From positions 104,711-168,710 of the forward strand of contig JAFWDQ010000006.1 in NCBI GenBank assembly GCA_017516065.1: a DNA stretch of 64,000 bases. Direction: 5' to 3'. How positions within the stretch are numbered: position 1 is the first letter of the stretch; each line of letters starts with the position of its first letter. The notes below the pieces were generated by a model, which searched no databases, was not told the origin of the DNA, and saw nothing but the letters and a program-made list of their open reading frames with translations. Made by a program: the position numbers and the translations under genes. Positions 9,318 through 16,797 of the stretch are shown in pieces. This DNA is from Oscillospiraceae bacterium (GTDB taxonomy: Bacteria > Bacillota > Clostridia > Oscillospirales > Oscillospiraceae).

Positions 9318-10733
9318 ATGACCCATGCTGTTGAACTGACAGACAGACAACGGACGCTGATCTTTATCAATATCCTCATCAGCTGCATCGCGTCCTACAT
9401 GCTGGTAACGGCGCTGACCACGGCGCTGCCGTCCATTGTCCGGGATTTCCAGATCCCGGTGACCACAGGACAGTGGATCACCAGCGGCTATACGCTGGCC
9501 ATGGGTGTCATGATGCCCCTGACCGCCTATCTGATCACCCGGTTCCCTGCCCGGCGGCTGTATATCTTCGCCATCGTGCTGTTCCTGCTGGGTCTGGCGG
9601 TCAGTATGCTCTCGCCCAACTTCCCCATCATGATGGTGGGCCGGATCTGTCAGGCCTGCGGCAACGGTATCCTGACGGCAATGGCTGAGGTCATCCTGCT
9701 GTCCATCTACCCGGCGGAGCGAAAGGGCACCATCATGGGCTGGTACGGCCTGGCCATCGGTGCCGCGCCGGTGATCGCGCCTACTCTGGCCGGTCTGATC
9801 GTGGACTCCCACAGCTGGCGGCTGATCTTCCTGGCCGCTATCGTGATCATGCTGGTTTCCCTGGGCAGCGCCCTGAAGGTGTTCAAAAACGTCCTGGATA
9901 CAAGAGAGAAGAAGTTCGACATGTCCTCCTTCATCCTCAGCGTGTTCACCTTCGGCGGCATCACCCTGGGCGTCGGCAATATCGGCGGCGTCGGCGCGGT
10001 GAGTACCTCCGTGGCGCTGCCGCTGGCCATCGGCGTCGTGGCGGGCATCTTTTTCGTATACCGGCAGTTCCACTCCGAGGCGCCGTTCCTGGATCTGCGC
10101 ATCCTGCGCTTCCGGGACTACGCGCTGGCCGCCGCCGGCAGTATCCTGCTGTACTTCGTGATGATGGGTGCGGCCATCCTCCTGCCTCTCTACGTTCAGA
10201 TGATTATGGGACGGTCCGCCACCATCTCCGCACTGACGATCCTGCCCGGCTCCCTGGCCGCGGTGGTCATGAGTCCCTTTGCCGGTCGGATCTTCGACAA
10301 GGTGGGCATCAAGCCGCTGTTTGTGGTGGGCGCGGCCCTGACGCTGGTAAGCAATCTGGGTATGTTCCTCATCACCATGGACACCCCTCTCTGGGTGGCG
10401 GCTGTGCTCAACGTGCTGCGGTATACCACTGTCGGCTGCCTGCTCACGCCGCTGATCACCTGGGGCGCCGGCGGTGTGGATAAAACGCTGACGGCCCATG
10501 CCACGGCCCTGCTGGCCTCCCTTCGGACCGTAGCCGGCGCCATCGGCACGGCGGTGTTCGTGGGTATCATGACGCTGTCCCAGAACCGTTCTCTGGAGCG
10601 GCTGGGCGAGAAGGCGCAGATCCACGGCTTGAATATCACGTTCCTCTGGATGACAGGCTTTACCGTTCTCATGCTGGTCATCGCCGTATTCGGCGTCAGG
10701 AAGCAGAAGAAGGCGCGCGGGGCGGAGGCCTGA
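9318..10733 (+). CDS. DHA2-family MFS multidrug efflux transporter (second copy)
   Basis: A 471-residue paralogue of the preceding pump, collinear with it over its whole length and sharing long identical stretches such as GWYGLAIGAAPVIAPTLAGL versus the Ser variant. Again about 14 membrane segments. It differs most in the loops at about 190-260 and at the C-terminus. AAAAAGGAGG precedes the ATG by about 10 bases, and the gap from the first pump is 26 bases. The two copies may work as a heteromeric pair or have divided substrates; both are inference. There is no clear terminator directly after it; the shared hairpin at 11029 lies beyond the next small gene. Confidence 0.9.
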   Translation: MTHAVELTDRQRTLIFINILISCIASYMLVTALTTALPSIVRDFQIPVTTGQWITSGYTLAMGVMMPLTAYLITRFPARRLYIFAIVLFLLGLAVSMLSPNFPIMMVGRICQACGNGILTAMAEVILLSIYPAERKGTIMGWYGLAIGAAPVIAPTLAGLIVDSHSWRLIFLAAIVIMLVSLGSALKVFKNVLDTREKKFDMSSFILSVFTFGGITLGVGNIGGVGAVSTSVALPLAIGVVAGIFFVYRQFHSEAPFLDLRILRFRDYALAAAGSILLYFVMMGAAILLPLYVQMIMGRSATISALTILPGSLAAVVMSPFAGRIFDKVGIKPLFVVGAALTLVSNLGMFLITMDTPLWVAAVLNVLRYTTVGCLLTPLITWGAGGVDKTLTAHATALLASLRTVAGAIGTAVFVGIMTLSQNRSLERLGEKAQIHGLNITFLWMTGFTVLMLVIAVFGVRKQKKARGAEA

Positions 10734-10783
10734 GTCAGCAGGACTGTTCCGGACCAAAGCGCCGCATTGAGCGTCCGCCTGTG

Positions 10784-10833
10784 ACCAAACGGCGCCTCCT
10801 GCATATGATAGGCGTGAGGTCGGTTCGACCGAC
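10784..10833 (+). promoter_or_regulatory. Possible sigma-K-like sporulation promoter and leader hairpin
   Basis: CATATGATA at 10802-10810 fits the mother-cell sigma-E/sigma-K -10 pattern CATA-N3-TA. An AC at 10784-10785 stands 16 bases upstream, as in sigma-K -35 elements. A GTCGGT-TCG-ACCGAC hairpin follows at 10819-10833. No good sigma-A promoter was seen here. The call rests on short motifs only. Confidence 0.35.
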
Positions 10834-10864
10834 TGCCAAAATGCAATCAGGAGGTACGTATTGT

Positions 10865-11017
10865 ATGGGTTGTTGTAACAACAATTGGGGCGGCAGCAAT
10901 TGCCTGTGGATCATCCTCATTCTCATCATCCTCTTCGGCTGCGGCGGCTGCGGCAATGGCTGCAATAACGGCTGCAATAACAGCTGTGACTGCGGCTGCA
11001 GCGGCTGCGGCTGCTGA
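10865..11017 (+). CDS. Small Cys/Gly/Asn-rich single-pass membrane peptide
   Basis: A 50-residue product starting MGCCNNNWGGSN, then a hydrophobic run LWIILILIILF (about 14-24), then a tail that is almost only Gly, Cys, Asn and Ser in Cys-Gly and Cys-Asn repeats, with about 13 Cys overall. AGGAGG at 10849-10854 with a 10-base gap supports the ATG at 10865. Such peptides are annotated in clostridia as high-cysteine chorion-like proteins and resemble small spore-coat peptides in architecture. Roles in coat cross-linking or metal binding are possible. Function is not known; the possible sporulation promoter hints at the coat. Confidence 0.65.
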   Translation: MGCCNNNWGGSNCLWIILILIILFGCGGCGNGCNNGCNNSCDCGCSGCGC

Positions 11018-11028
11018 ATCAACAAGAA

Positions 11029-11057
11029 AACACCCGGTCAGGCGACCGGGTGTTTTT
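11029..11057. terminator. Bidirectional terminator between the Cys-rich gene and dapL
   Basis: Arms AACACCCGGTC / GACCGGGTGTT around AGGC, with T-rich flanks in the plus direction and an A-rich flank that serves the minus-strand dapL transcript. Confidence 0.85.
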
Positions 11058-11074
11058 GTTTGATTATATGCCGA

Positions 11075-12295
11075 TCAACGGCCCAGAGCGATGCGGATCC
11101 GGGTCATGGCCTGGGGGACCTTCTGGGGATCTCCGAAGGCGGAGAGCCGGAAATAGCCCTCACCGCAGGGACCGAAGCCGGCGCCGGGGGTCGTGACTAC
11201 GCCGGCCTCCCGGAGCAGGAGGTCGAAGGTGTCCCAGGAGCTCATGCCGTTGGGGGTCTCGGCCCAGATATAGGGAGCGTTCCTGCCGCCGAACACGGTG
11301 AGCCCGGCATCCTCCAGACCCTGCCGGATCAGGGCGGCATTGTTGCGGTAGATCTCGATATTGGCCCGGATCTGGGCCTGACCCTCGGGGGTGTAGACGG
11401 CCTCTGCGCCGCGCTGCACCACATAGGCGGTCCCGTTGAATTTGGTGCACTGACGGCGGTTCCACATGGCCCGCAAAGACTGGCCGTGACGTTCCAGAGC
11501 GGCCGGGATCACGGTATAGCCGCATCGGGTGCCTGTGAAGCCGGCCGTTTTGGAGAAGCTGCGAAATTCAATGGCGCAGTGCTCCGAGCCGGGGATCTCA
11601 TAGATGCTGTGGGGGATGTTGGGATCGGTGATAAAGGCCTCGTAGGCTGCGTCAAAGAGCAGAATAGAGTCATGGTACAGGGCGTAATCCACCCACTCTG
11701 CCAGCTGCTCCCGGGTGGCGGTGGTGCCGGTGGGATTGTTGGGAAAGCAGAGGTAGATGAGATCGGCCTTCTCTTTGGGCGGCGTGGGGATAAAGCCGTT
11801 TTCCTTGACGCAGGACAGGTAGATGAGATTGGACCAGCGGCCGGTTTCGGAATCGTATTCCCCGGCCCGGCCCGCCATGGCGTTGGTGTCCACATAGACC
11901 GGATAGACAGGGTCACATACGGCCACCCGGTTATCTGCGTCAAAGAGATCCACGATATTGCCGCAGTCGCTCTTGGCACCGTCGCTGATAAAGATATCCG
12001 CAGCGGTGATACCGATGCCGAGGGAGGCAAAATCGTGCTCCACAATGGCGTCCCGAAGGAAGGCATAACCCTGCTCCGGTCCGTAGCCACGGAAGGTGGC
12101 GGCTACGCCCATCTCCGCAACAGCCTTGGCCATGGCCTCCGTCACCGCAGGGACAAGGGGCAGGGTCACATCGCCGATGCCCAGTGAGATGATCTCCCGG
12201 CCCATATGCTCCGAGGAAAATGCGGCGACCCGCCGTGCGATCTCGGAGAAAAGGTAGCTGCCGGGCATTTTTGCGTAATTTTCATTGAGCTTCAA
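11075..12295 (-). CDS. dapL: LL-diaminopimelate aminotransferase
   Basis: PLP enzyme (fold type I) converting tetrahydrodipicolinate directly to LL-diaminopimelate with glutamate as donor. This gives the short lysine/peptidoglycan route. The 406 residues match the family. The PLP Lys is in [15 protein letters not shown] (about 249-263). The N-terminus [20 protein letters not shown] and [14 protein letters not shown] are DapL signatures. The start codon is TTG at 12295 with AAGGAG upstream. It follows dapF by 25 bases and shares its transcript; together they carry out two consecutive steps. A terminator follows at 11029-11057. Confidence 0.95.
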   Translation of the reverse strand: MKLNENYAKMPGSYLFSEIARRVAAFSSEHMGREIISLGIGDVTLPLVPAVTEAMAKAVAEMGVAATFRGYGPEQGYAFLRDAIVEHDFASLGIGITAADIFISDGAKSDCGNIVDLFDADNRVAVCDPVYPVYVDTNAMAGRAGEYDSETGRWSNLIYLSCVKENGFIPTPPKEKADLIYLCFPNNPTGTTATREQLAEWVDYALYHDSILLFDAAYEAFITDPNIPHSIYEIPGSEHCAIEFRSFSKTAGFTGTRCGYTVIPAALERHGQSLRAMWNRRQCTKFNGTAYVVQRGAEAVYTPEGQAQIRANIEIYRNNAALIRQGLEDAGLTVFGGRNAPYIWAETPNGMSSWDTFDLLLREAGVVTTPGAGFGPCGEGYFRLSAFGDPQKVPQAMTRIRIALGR

Positions 12296-12320
12296 TGGTG
12301 AGATGCTCCTTTCTTTTGTG

Positions 12321-13103
12321 TCAGCAGGACCCGGTGAAGACCCGGGTCACGGGGCCGGTCAACAGGATATGACCGCTGTCGGATCGATAGGTAAGGACCA
12401 GCGTGCCGCCGGGCAGACGGACCTCCGCCTGAGGCGCGGCACGGCCCAGGATCAGGGCGGCGGCCAAAGCGGCGCAGGCACCGGTGCCGCAGGCCAGTGT
12501 TTCTCCGGTACCCCGTTCCCACACAAGCACCCGCAGCAGATCGGGGCGCAGGACCTGGACCAGCTCCAGATTGATGCCGCCGGGAAAGCGGGGGTGGTTT
12601 TGCAGGGCCGGGCCCAGACGGCGCAGAAGTCCGTCACAGTCAGAGAAAAGCACCGCGTGGGGATTGCCCATGGATACGGCGGTGAGGATATGGACCTCGC
12701 CTCCGATCTCAAAAGGCTGCTCCGCCCAGAGAATCTCCGGTGCGCCCATATCCACCGTGGCGGAGACGATCTCGCCGTCCTCATAGCGGGGAAGGACCGA
12801 CCGAAGGCCCGCGTCCGTTTCCACAGAGAAACGAGACAGTCTGGGCGTCAGGCCCCGGTCCACGGCGCAGCGGACGGCGCAGCGGATGCCGTTGCCGCAC
12901 ATGGCGGCCCGGGAGCCATCAGCGTTGAAGATGATCATGCGGAAATCCGCCGTATCGGACGTATCCAGCAGGAGCAGGCCGTCGGCCCCCACGCCGGTAT
13001 GTCTTGCGCAAAGACGGCGTGCCAGAGCAGCGGCGCCTTCTCCCGGCGGCGCGATCAGACAGATGAAGTCGTTGCTTGCGCCGTGGAGCTTGTCAAATGT
13101 CAA
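12321..13103 (-). CDS. dapF: Diaminopimelate epimerase
   Basis: Cofactor-free epimerase turning LL- into meso-diaminopimelate for peptidoglycan and lysine. The 260 residues form two mirror-like domains. The two catalytic Cys are visible in MCGNGIRC (about residue 69) and ACGTGACA (about 216). The N-terminal substrate loop reads [10 protein letters not shown] instead of the usual KMHGLGNDF, a mild variation. The start appears to be TTG at 13103, seven bases after GGAGG. It lies 51 bases after glnA and 25 bases before dapL on the same strand, so a nitrogen-linked lysine operon is likely. Confidence 0.95.
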   Translation of the reverse strand: MTFDKLHGASNDFICLIAPPGEGAAALARRLCARHTGVGADGLLLLDTSDTADFRMIIFNADGSRAAMCGNGIRCAVRCAVDRGLTPRLSRFSVETDAGLRSVLPRYEDGEIVSATVDMGAPEILWAEQPFEIGGEVHILTAVSMGNPHAVLFSDCDGLLRRLGPALQNHPRFPGGINLELVQVLRPDLLRVLVWERGTGETLACGTGACAALAAALILGRAAPQAEVRLPGGTLVLTYRSDSGHILLTGPVTRVFTGSC

Positions 13104-13154
13104 AGGCGGCCTCCGTACCGGATCGGAGGAGAGAACAGCCTCTCCGATCGGAAC

Positions 13155-14477
13155 TTAATAGGTGATCAGATATTTTTTCCGCTCCCAGTCGCTGACATAG
13201 GTGCGGTATTCATCCCAGTCCTTCAGCTTCGCGTCGATATATCGCTCCGTGATATGGGACCCAAGCGTGTCGCAGATCAGCTGATCTGCCTTCAAGGCCC
13301 GGATGGCGTCGGCAAGGGTCTCCGGCAGGTGTCCGATCCCGGCGGCCTCCCGCTCCTGATCGGTCATGGCGAAGATATTGCCGTCCACGGCGGGAGGCGG
13401 CGTCAGCTGGCGGCGGATACCGTCCAGACCGGCGGCCAGACACACGGCCAGGGCCAGATAGGGATTGCAGGAGGGATCCGGAGAGCGCAGCTCGATGCGG
13501 GTGCTGGGCCCACGGCTGGAGGGCACACGGACCAGGGGACTGCGGTTCCGGGCGGACCAGGCCACATAGCGGGGGGCCTCATAGCCGGAAGCCAGGCGCT
13601 TGTAAGAGTTGATCAGGGGGTTGGTTACTGCGGTGATGGCGCTGATATGTGCCAGCTGACCAGCCAAAAACTGGTAGGCGACAGGACTGAGACCATAGGT
13701 GTCGTCCTTCTGCTCAAAGCTGTTTACGCCGTCCCTGAACAGAGACATATTGATGTGCATGCCGGATCCGGCCTCCCCGAAGATCGGCTTCGGCATAAAG
13801 GTTGCGTGGAGTTTATGGCGCTGGGCCACGGTCTTGACGGCCAGCTTGAAGGTGACGATATTGTCGGCCGCCGTCAGAGCCTCGGCGTATTTGAAGTCGA
13901 TCTCATGCTGACCGGGGCCGCACTCGTGGTGGCTTGCCTCGATCTCAAAGCCCATCCTCTCCAGGGCCAGACAGATGTCCCGGCGGGCCACGTCGCCGTG
14001 GTCCACGATGCCCCAGTCAAAGTATCCTGCCTCATCATGAGGCTGCAGGGTGGGCTTGCCGTTCTCATCGGTCTGGAACAGGAAGAATTCACACTCGGAG
14101 CCTACGTAGAAGGTGAAGCCCATCTCGGCGGCCTGCTGGGTGACCCGCCGGAGAATATAGCGGGGGTCGCCGGTGAAGGGGGTGTTTTCCGGTGTGAAGA
14201 TGTCGCAGATGAGCCGGGCGACCCGGCCATGTTTGTTGTGCCAGGGGAGGATCGTGTAGCTGTCCAGATCCGGATGCAGATACTGGTCGGACTCCTCGAT
14301 ACGGACAAAACCCTCGATGGAGGAGCCGTCGAACATGCACTTTCCGGAAAGGGCCTTATCAAGTTGTGACTGGCTGATGGTCACGTTTTTCGGCTGGCCG
14401 AAAATATCGGTGAATTGCAGGCGGATAAACTGAATGTCGTTTTCCTTGGTCAGCGCAATGATCTCCTCTTTTGTCAT
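13155..14477 (-). CDS. glnA: Glutamine synthetase, type I
   Basis: Makes glutamine from glutamate, ammonia and ATP; a dodecamer in the cytoplasm. The 440 residues match the GSI-alpha size seen in Gram-positive bacteria. Motifs: MFDGSSIEGF (about 49-58), GSECEFFLF (about 127-135), and the ATP/Glu region NRSPLVRVPSSRGPSTRIELRSPD (about 319). No adenylylation Tyr motif was seen, in line with feedback-type control. The ATG at 14477 follows GAGGGAGG. A TTGATT-17-TATAAT promoter and a long, structured leader precede it. It heads the glnA-dapF-dapL group. Confidence 0.96.
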   Translation of the reverse strand: MTKEEIIALTKENDIQFIRLQFTDIFGQPKNVTISQSQLDKALSGKCMFDGSSIEGFVRIEESDQYLHPDLDSYTILPWHNKHGRVARLICDIFTPENTPFTGDPRYILRRVTQQAAEMGFTFYVGSECEFFLFQTDENGKPTLQPHDEAGYFDWGIVDHGDVARRDICLALERMGFEIEASHHECGPGQHEIDFKYAEALTAADNIVTFKLAVKTVAQRHKLHATFMPKPIFGEAGSGMHINMSLFRDGVNSFEQKDDTYGLSPVAYQFLAGQLAHISAITAVTNPLINSYKRLASGYEAPRYVAWSARNRSPLVRVPSSRGPSTRIELRSPDPSCNPYLALAVCLAAGLDGIRRQLTPPPAVDGNIFAMTDQEREAAGIGHLPETLADAIRALKADQLICDTLGSHITERYIDAKLKDWDEYRTYVSDWERKKYLITY

Positions 14478-14560
14478 GGGCGGGTGCCTCCCTCTTCAAA
14501 TCTATGTGTTCTGCGCAGGCGCTATGTCTGCCGGCGCAGAGGTGCGGACCTACAGATTTA
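14478..14560 (-). promoter_or_regulatory. Structured leader of glnA
   Basis: The transcript can fold with outer arms AAATCT/AGATTT and an inner TCTGCGC / GCGCAGA pair, plus a small AGGT/ACCT hairpin. I could not match it to a known riboswitch or to an ANTAR two-hairpin antiterminator. No terminator was seen in it. Confidence 0.35.
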
Positions 14561-14566
14561 ATTTTT

Positions 14567-14595
14567 ATTATAACAAAGCGCAAAACGGAAATCAA
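14567..14595 (-). promoter_or_regulatory. Promoter of glnA
   Basis: On the minus strand TTGATT (14595-14590), 17 bases, TATAAT (14572-14567). Transcription should start near 14560, about 80 bases before the glnA ATG. Confidence 0.75.
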
Positions 14596-14636
14596 TGCCG
14601 CGACATGAAAAGTCCTGGTATTCCGAAAAACTTCTC

Positions 14637-14684
14637 TTAACGGACAGACGGACATGCCCGCGGGCGTGTCCATCTGTCCGTTAA
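14637..14684 (-). terminator. 48-base inverted repeat after the Imm32-like gene
   Basis: Two 23-base arms beginning TTAACGGACAGA and ending TCTGTCCGTTAA pair at 21 of 23 positions around GC. On the minus strand it lies 36 bases after the Imm32-like stop and is followed by GAGAAGTTTTTC, so a terminator is the simplest reading. The T run is a little late, so confidence is moderate. Confidence 0.5.
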
Positions 14685-14720
14685 AATTCTGCAGTATTCA
14701 CATGTGCCGGATACTCGGAG

Positions 14721-14930
14721 TCACTCTGTCCGTTCAATAATCAGTTCTGCCGAGCCTTCTTCAAGGGAATTGTTTTCATCGTAATGAATATGGCTTCCCT
14801 GCGTTTCCTTCGCCAGGGCAGCCAACTGCTCTGCCAGAGAGAGCAGGCCCTCTCTGTTGGCGGAAACGACAGCCGTACCCCGATCGACCCGCACGCTGAT
14901 CTTGAATCCATCTTCCCATTTTATCTTCAT
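14721..14930 (-). CDS. Imm32-like immunity-type small protein
   Basis: A 69-residue soluble protein. The segment VVSANREGLLSLAEQLAALAKETQGSHIHYDENNSLEEGS fits the Imm32 family pattern (isaNkEGLlsLA ... gsHiHyDe.nsLe.gs). Imm32 members are predicted immunity proteins of polymorphic toxin systems, though many are found without a toxin. No toxin gene is recognisable in the neighbourhood. I set the start at the ATG at 14930, which follows GAGGG. Longer in-frame starts at 14990 and 14972 overlap the promoter. It is alone between two terminators, so it is likely an independent unit. Confidence 0.6.
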   Translation of the reverse strand: MKIKWEDGFKISVRVDRGTAVVSANREGLLSLAEQLAALAKETQGSHIHYDENNSLEEGSAELIIERTE

Positions 14931-14962
14931 AACAAGACCCTCACAGACCCAGATTAAAACAG

Positions 14963-14990
14963 ATTGTATCATCGTTTTTCCCACGGTCAA
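14963..14990 (-). promoter_or_regulatory. Promoter of the Imm32-like gene
   Basis: Minus strand TTGACC (14990-14985), 16 bases, TACAAT (14968-14963). Confidence 0.6.
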
Positions 14991-15006
14991 TCCCGGCCGA
15001 ACAAAT

Positions 15007-15055
15007 ATAACCCACCATGATACCTTCTCCGGAAAGGGATATCACCGTGGGTTAT
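15007..15055 (-). terminator. Hairpin terminator after the GNAT gene
   Basis: Arms ATAACCCAC and GTGGGTTAT at the outer ends enclose further partial pairing (GATACC/GGGATATC). It lies about 20 bases after the GNAT stop on the minus strand and is followed by a weak T-rich stretch. Confidence 0.5.
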
Positions 15056-15075
15056 CGTTCCTTTTCCAAGCAAAA

Positions 15076-15570
15076 CTACAGGACGTGATAGTGGGGGATA
15101 ATGTCCTCATAACTGCCGTCGTCGTGACGGAACCCACCGGGGATGACCCCCAGCTGCACAAATCCAAGCTTCTCATACAGGTGCAGGGCGCTGTGGTTGG
15201 ACACGGCCACGGCGTTGAACTGCAGAATACGAAAACCGAGAGCTTTCGCCTGTTCCATGCAGTGGCGGACCAGAGCCTCGCCGATATGCTGTCCCCGCAA
15301 GTCCTTCCGCACGGCGTAGCTGGCGTTGCAGATATGGCCGCAGCGGCCGACATTGTTGGGGTGCAGAATATACAGCCCCACCACCGCGCCGGTGTCCCGG
15401 TCGCAGGCGACGCCGGTAAAGGACTGACCGGCAAAGAAGTCGCGGCCGGTGGTCTCAGGCTCCAGGATCTCCGTCTGGGGGAACGCAGCGGCATCCTCCA
15501 CTACGGTGTTCCAGATTTCCGTTATGACAGCCAGATCGGCCTGTTCGTATTCGCGCACAAAAAGATCCAT
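15076..15570 (-). CDS. GNAT family N-acetyltransferase
   Basis: A 164-residue acetyl-CoA-dependent acyltransferase. It begins VREYEQADLAVITEIWNTVVEDAAAFP, as in the phosphinothricin/Pat-like branch. The acetyl-CoA loop is in VRKDLRGQHIGEALVRHCMEQAKALG (about 88-113), and NHSALHLYEKLGF (about 124-136) is the late family motif. The acceptor amine is unknown. It follows the glycosyltransferase gene by 26 bases on the same strand and is probably the last gene of the GT4-CsaB operon, so modification of an amino sugar or of a surface component is conceivable. Confidence 0.85.
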   Translation of the reverse strand: MDLFVREYEQADLAVITEIWNTVVEDAAAFPQTEILEPETTGRDFFAGQSFTGVACDRDTGAVVGLYILHPNNVGRCGHICNASYAVRKDLRGQHIGEALVRHCMEQAKALGFRILQFNAVAVSNHSALHLYEKLGFVQLGVIPGGFRHDDGSYEDIIPHYHVL

Positions 15571-15596
15571 TGTACTGTCTCCTTACACCATACTGT

Positions 15597-16733
15597 TTAA
15601 ACGACGCCGTTGGCCTCCAGGATGCGGCTTACCTCTGCGGCGATCCGGCGCCAGTCAAAGACCTGGGCGAAGTGCCGCCGATCCTCGCTGATGTGGTTGC
15701 CGGGATCTGTCAGCACCTTGCGGCAGGCGGCGGCAAATTCCGAATTGGAACGGACGGGAATGGTGAACTCAGACAGAAGTGCCGGCTGATTGGGCTCCGT
15801 CACCAGCACCATGGGCTTGCCGGTGGACAAGGCTTCCAGCACGGAGGACGGGATCAGGTCCGGGACGGCCGCGGCGGGAGTGTTCAGCTGGAAAAACAGA
15901 TCGAAGTGAGCTGCATACTCCGCCACCCGGGAGGAGCTGCGGCAGGGGAGCACGAGAACGTTCGGCATCCTGTGCAGAGTGTTGGGTACCACGCTGTCGT
16001 TCCAGCGTCCGGTAAGGACAAAGGTCCAGTCCTGCCGCAGGGATGCCGCGTGAATCAGGGGGGAGAAATTCGTCCGGGAGGTCAGCGTGCCGGTGGAACC
16101 GAGAATGGGTCCGGAGACGTTGAAGAGTTCATGGGGAAAAGCTGCGGCATTTTCACCGGCCTGGGCGTAGAGCCTGCAGTCGGCACCGTCGGGAATCAGC
16201 GCCATGTTCAGGGCTTCCACATCCTTGAGATTTTTCAGCTCGTTGGCAAGGGAAGGGGTGGCGGCCAGGATCACGTCGGAATACTGCACAAGGGACAGGT
16301 GCATCCGCGACGGATAGGGGTACCGGTTGGAGTAGTCGTACACGGTGCAGCACACATCCAGCTCCCTGGCGACGTCGGCATAGAAAGGCGAGGAGACCCA
16401 CAGGGCCGCAGAGCGGAAGCCGTGAGCCGCCATTCGGCTCCGGATATACCGGACCATGGTCCTGGTATTGGCGCTCCGGTTCAGCTTTGTAGAGGGCCAG
16501 ATGGGAGGCAGGGGGCAGGCGTAGATATTGGACCGGATCATGCGCTCACGGGGCTTTTTGGAGTAGCGGTTCCGGGAGGCGTGGGTGGACATTTTCTTCT
16601 TGCGGGATGCAGGCAGATGCAGCGGCGGCTCAAAGTACAGGATCTCCGCATCATCGATCCGGGTGAGCAGCTGCTGTGTTCGGCCCATAAATTTGGTCCA
16701 GGGCTCGGCCCCGAGGCATACGATCTGTTTCAA
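15597..16733 (-). CDS. TuaH-like group 1 glycosyltransferase
   Basis: A 378-residue GT-B-type sugar transferase. The N-terminal domain starts KQIVCLGAEPWTKF. The middle contains VYDYSNRYPYPSRMHLSLVQYSDVILAATPSLANELKN, a signature of TuaH-like proteins. The donor domain has GSTGTLTSRTNF and SSVLEALSTGKPMVLVTEPN (E for the nucleotide sugar). I chose the TTG at 16733, which has GGGAGG about nine bases upstream. The reading frame is open further upstream but overlaps the preceding gene. It lies 64 bases after the GT4-CsaB fusion, so it likely helps build the same secondary wall polymer. The sugar is unknown. Confidence 0.8.
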   Translation of the reverse strand: MKQIVCLGAEPWTKFMGRTQQLLTRIDDAEILYFEPPLHLPASRKKKMSTHASRNRYSKKPRERMIRSNIYACPLPPIWPSTKLNRSANTRTMVRYIRSRMAAHGFRSAALWVSSPFYADVARELDVCCTVYDYSNRYPYPSRMHLSLVQYSDVILAATPSLANELKNLKDVEALNMALIPDGADCRLYAQAGENAAAFPHELFNVSGPILGSTGTLTSRTNFSPLIHAASLRQDWTFVLTGRWNDSVVPNTLHRMPNVLVLPCRSSSRVAEYAAHFDLFFQLNTPAAAVPDLIPSSVLEALSTGKPMVLVTEPNQPALLSEFTIPVRSNSEFAAACRKVLTDPGNHISEDRRHFAQVFDWRRIAAEVSRILEANGVV

Positions 16734-16797
16734 AACGGACGACCTCCCGTCTGGGAATAAGTGTGTTAAAGCTGGAACTGCCGCAGCGGCAGAGTGC

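Noticed and set aside
8712..10757. 681-codon open frame antisense to both MFS pumps
   Set aside because: It is rich in Gly, His, Asp and Gln as expected from reversed membrane protein codons, and the plus-strand pumps explain the region.
12285..14369. Open frame of about 694 codons on the plus strand across dapF and glnA
   Set aside because: Shadow of two clearly recognised minus-strand enzymes.
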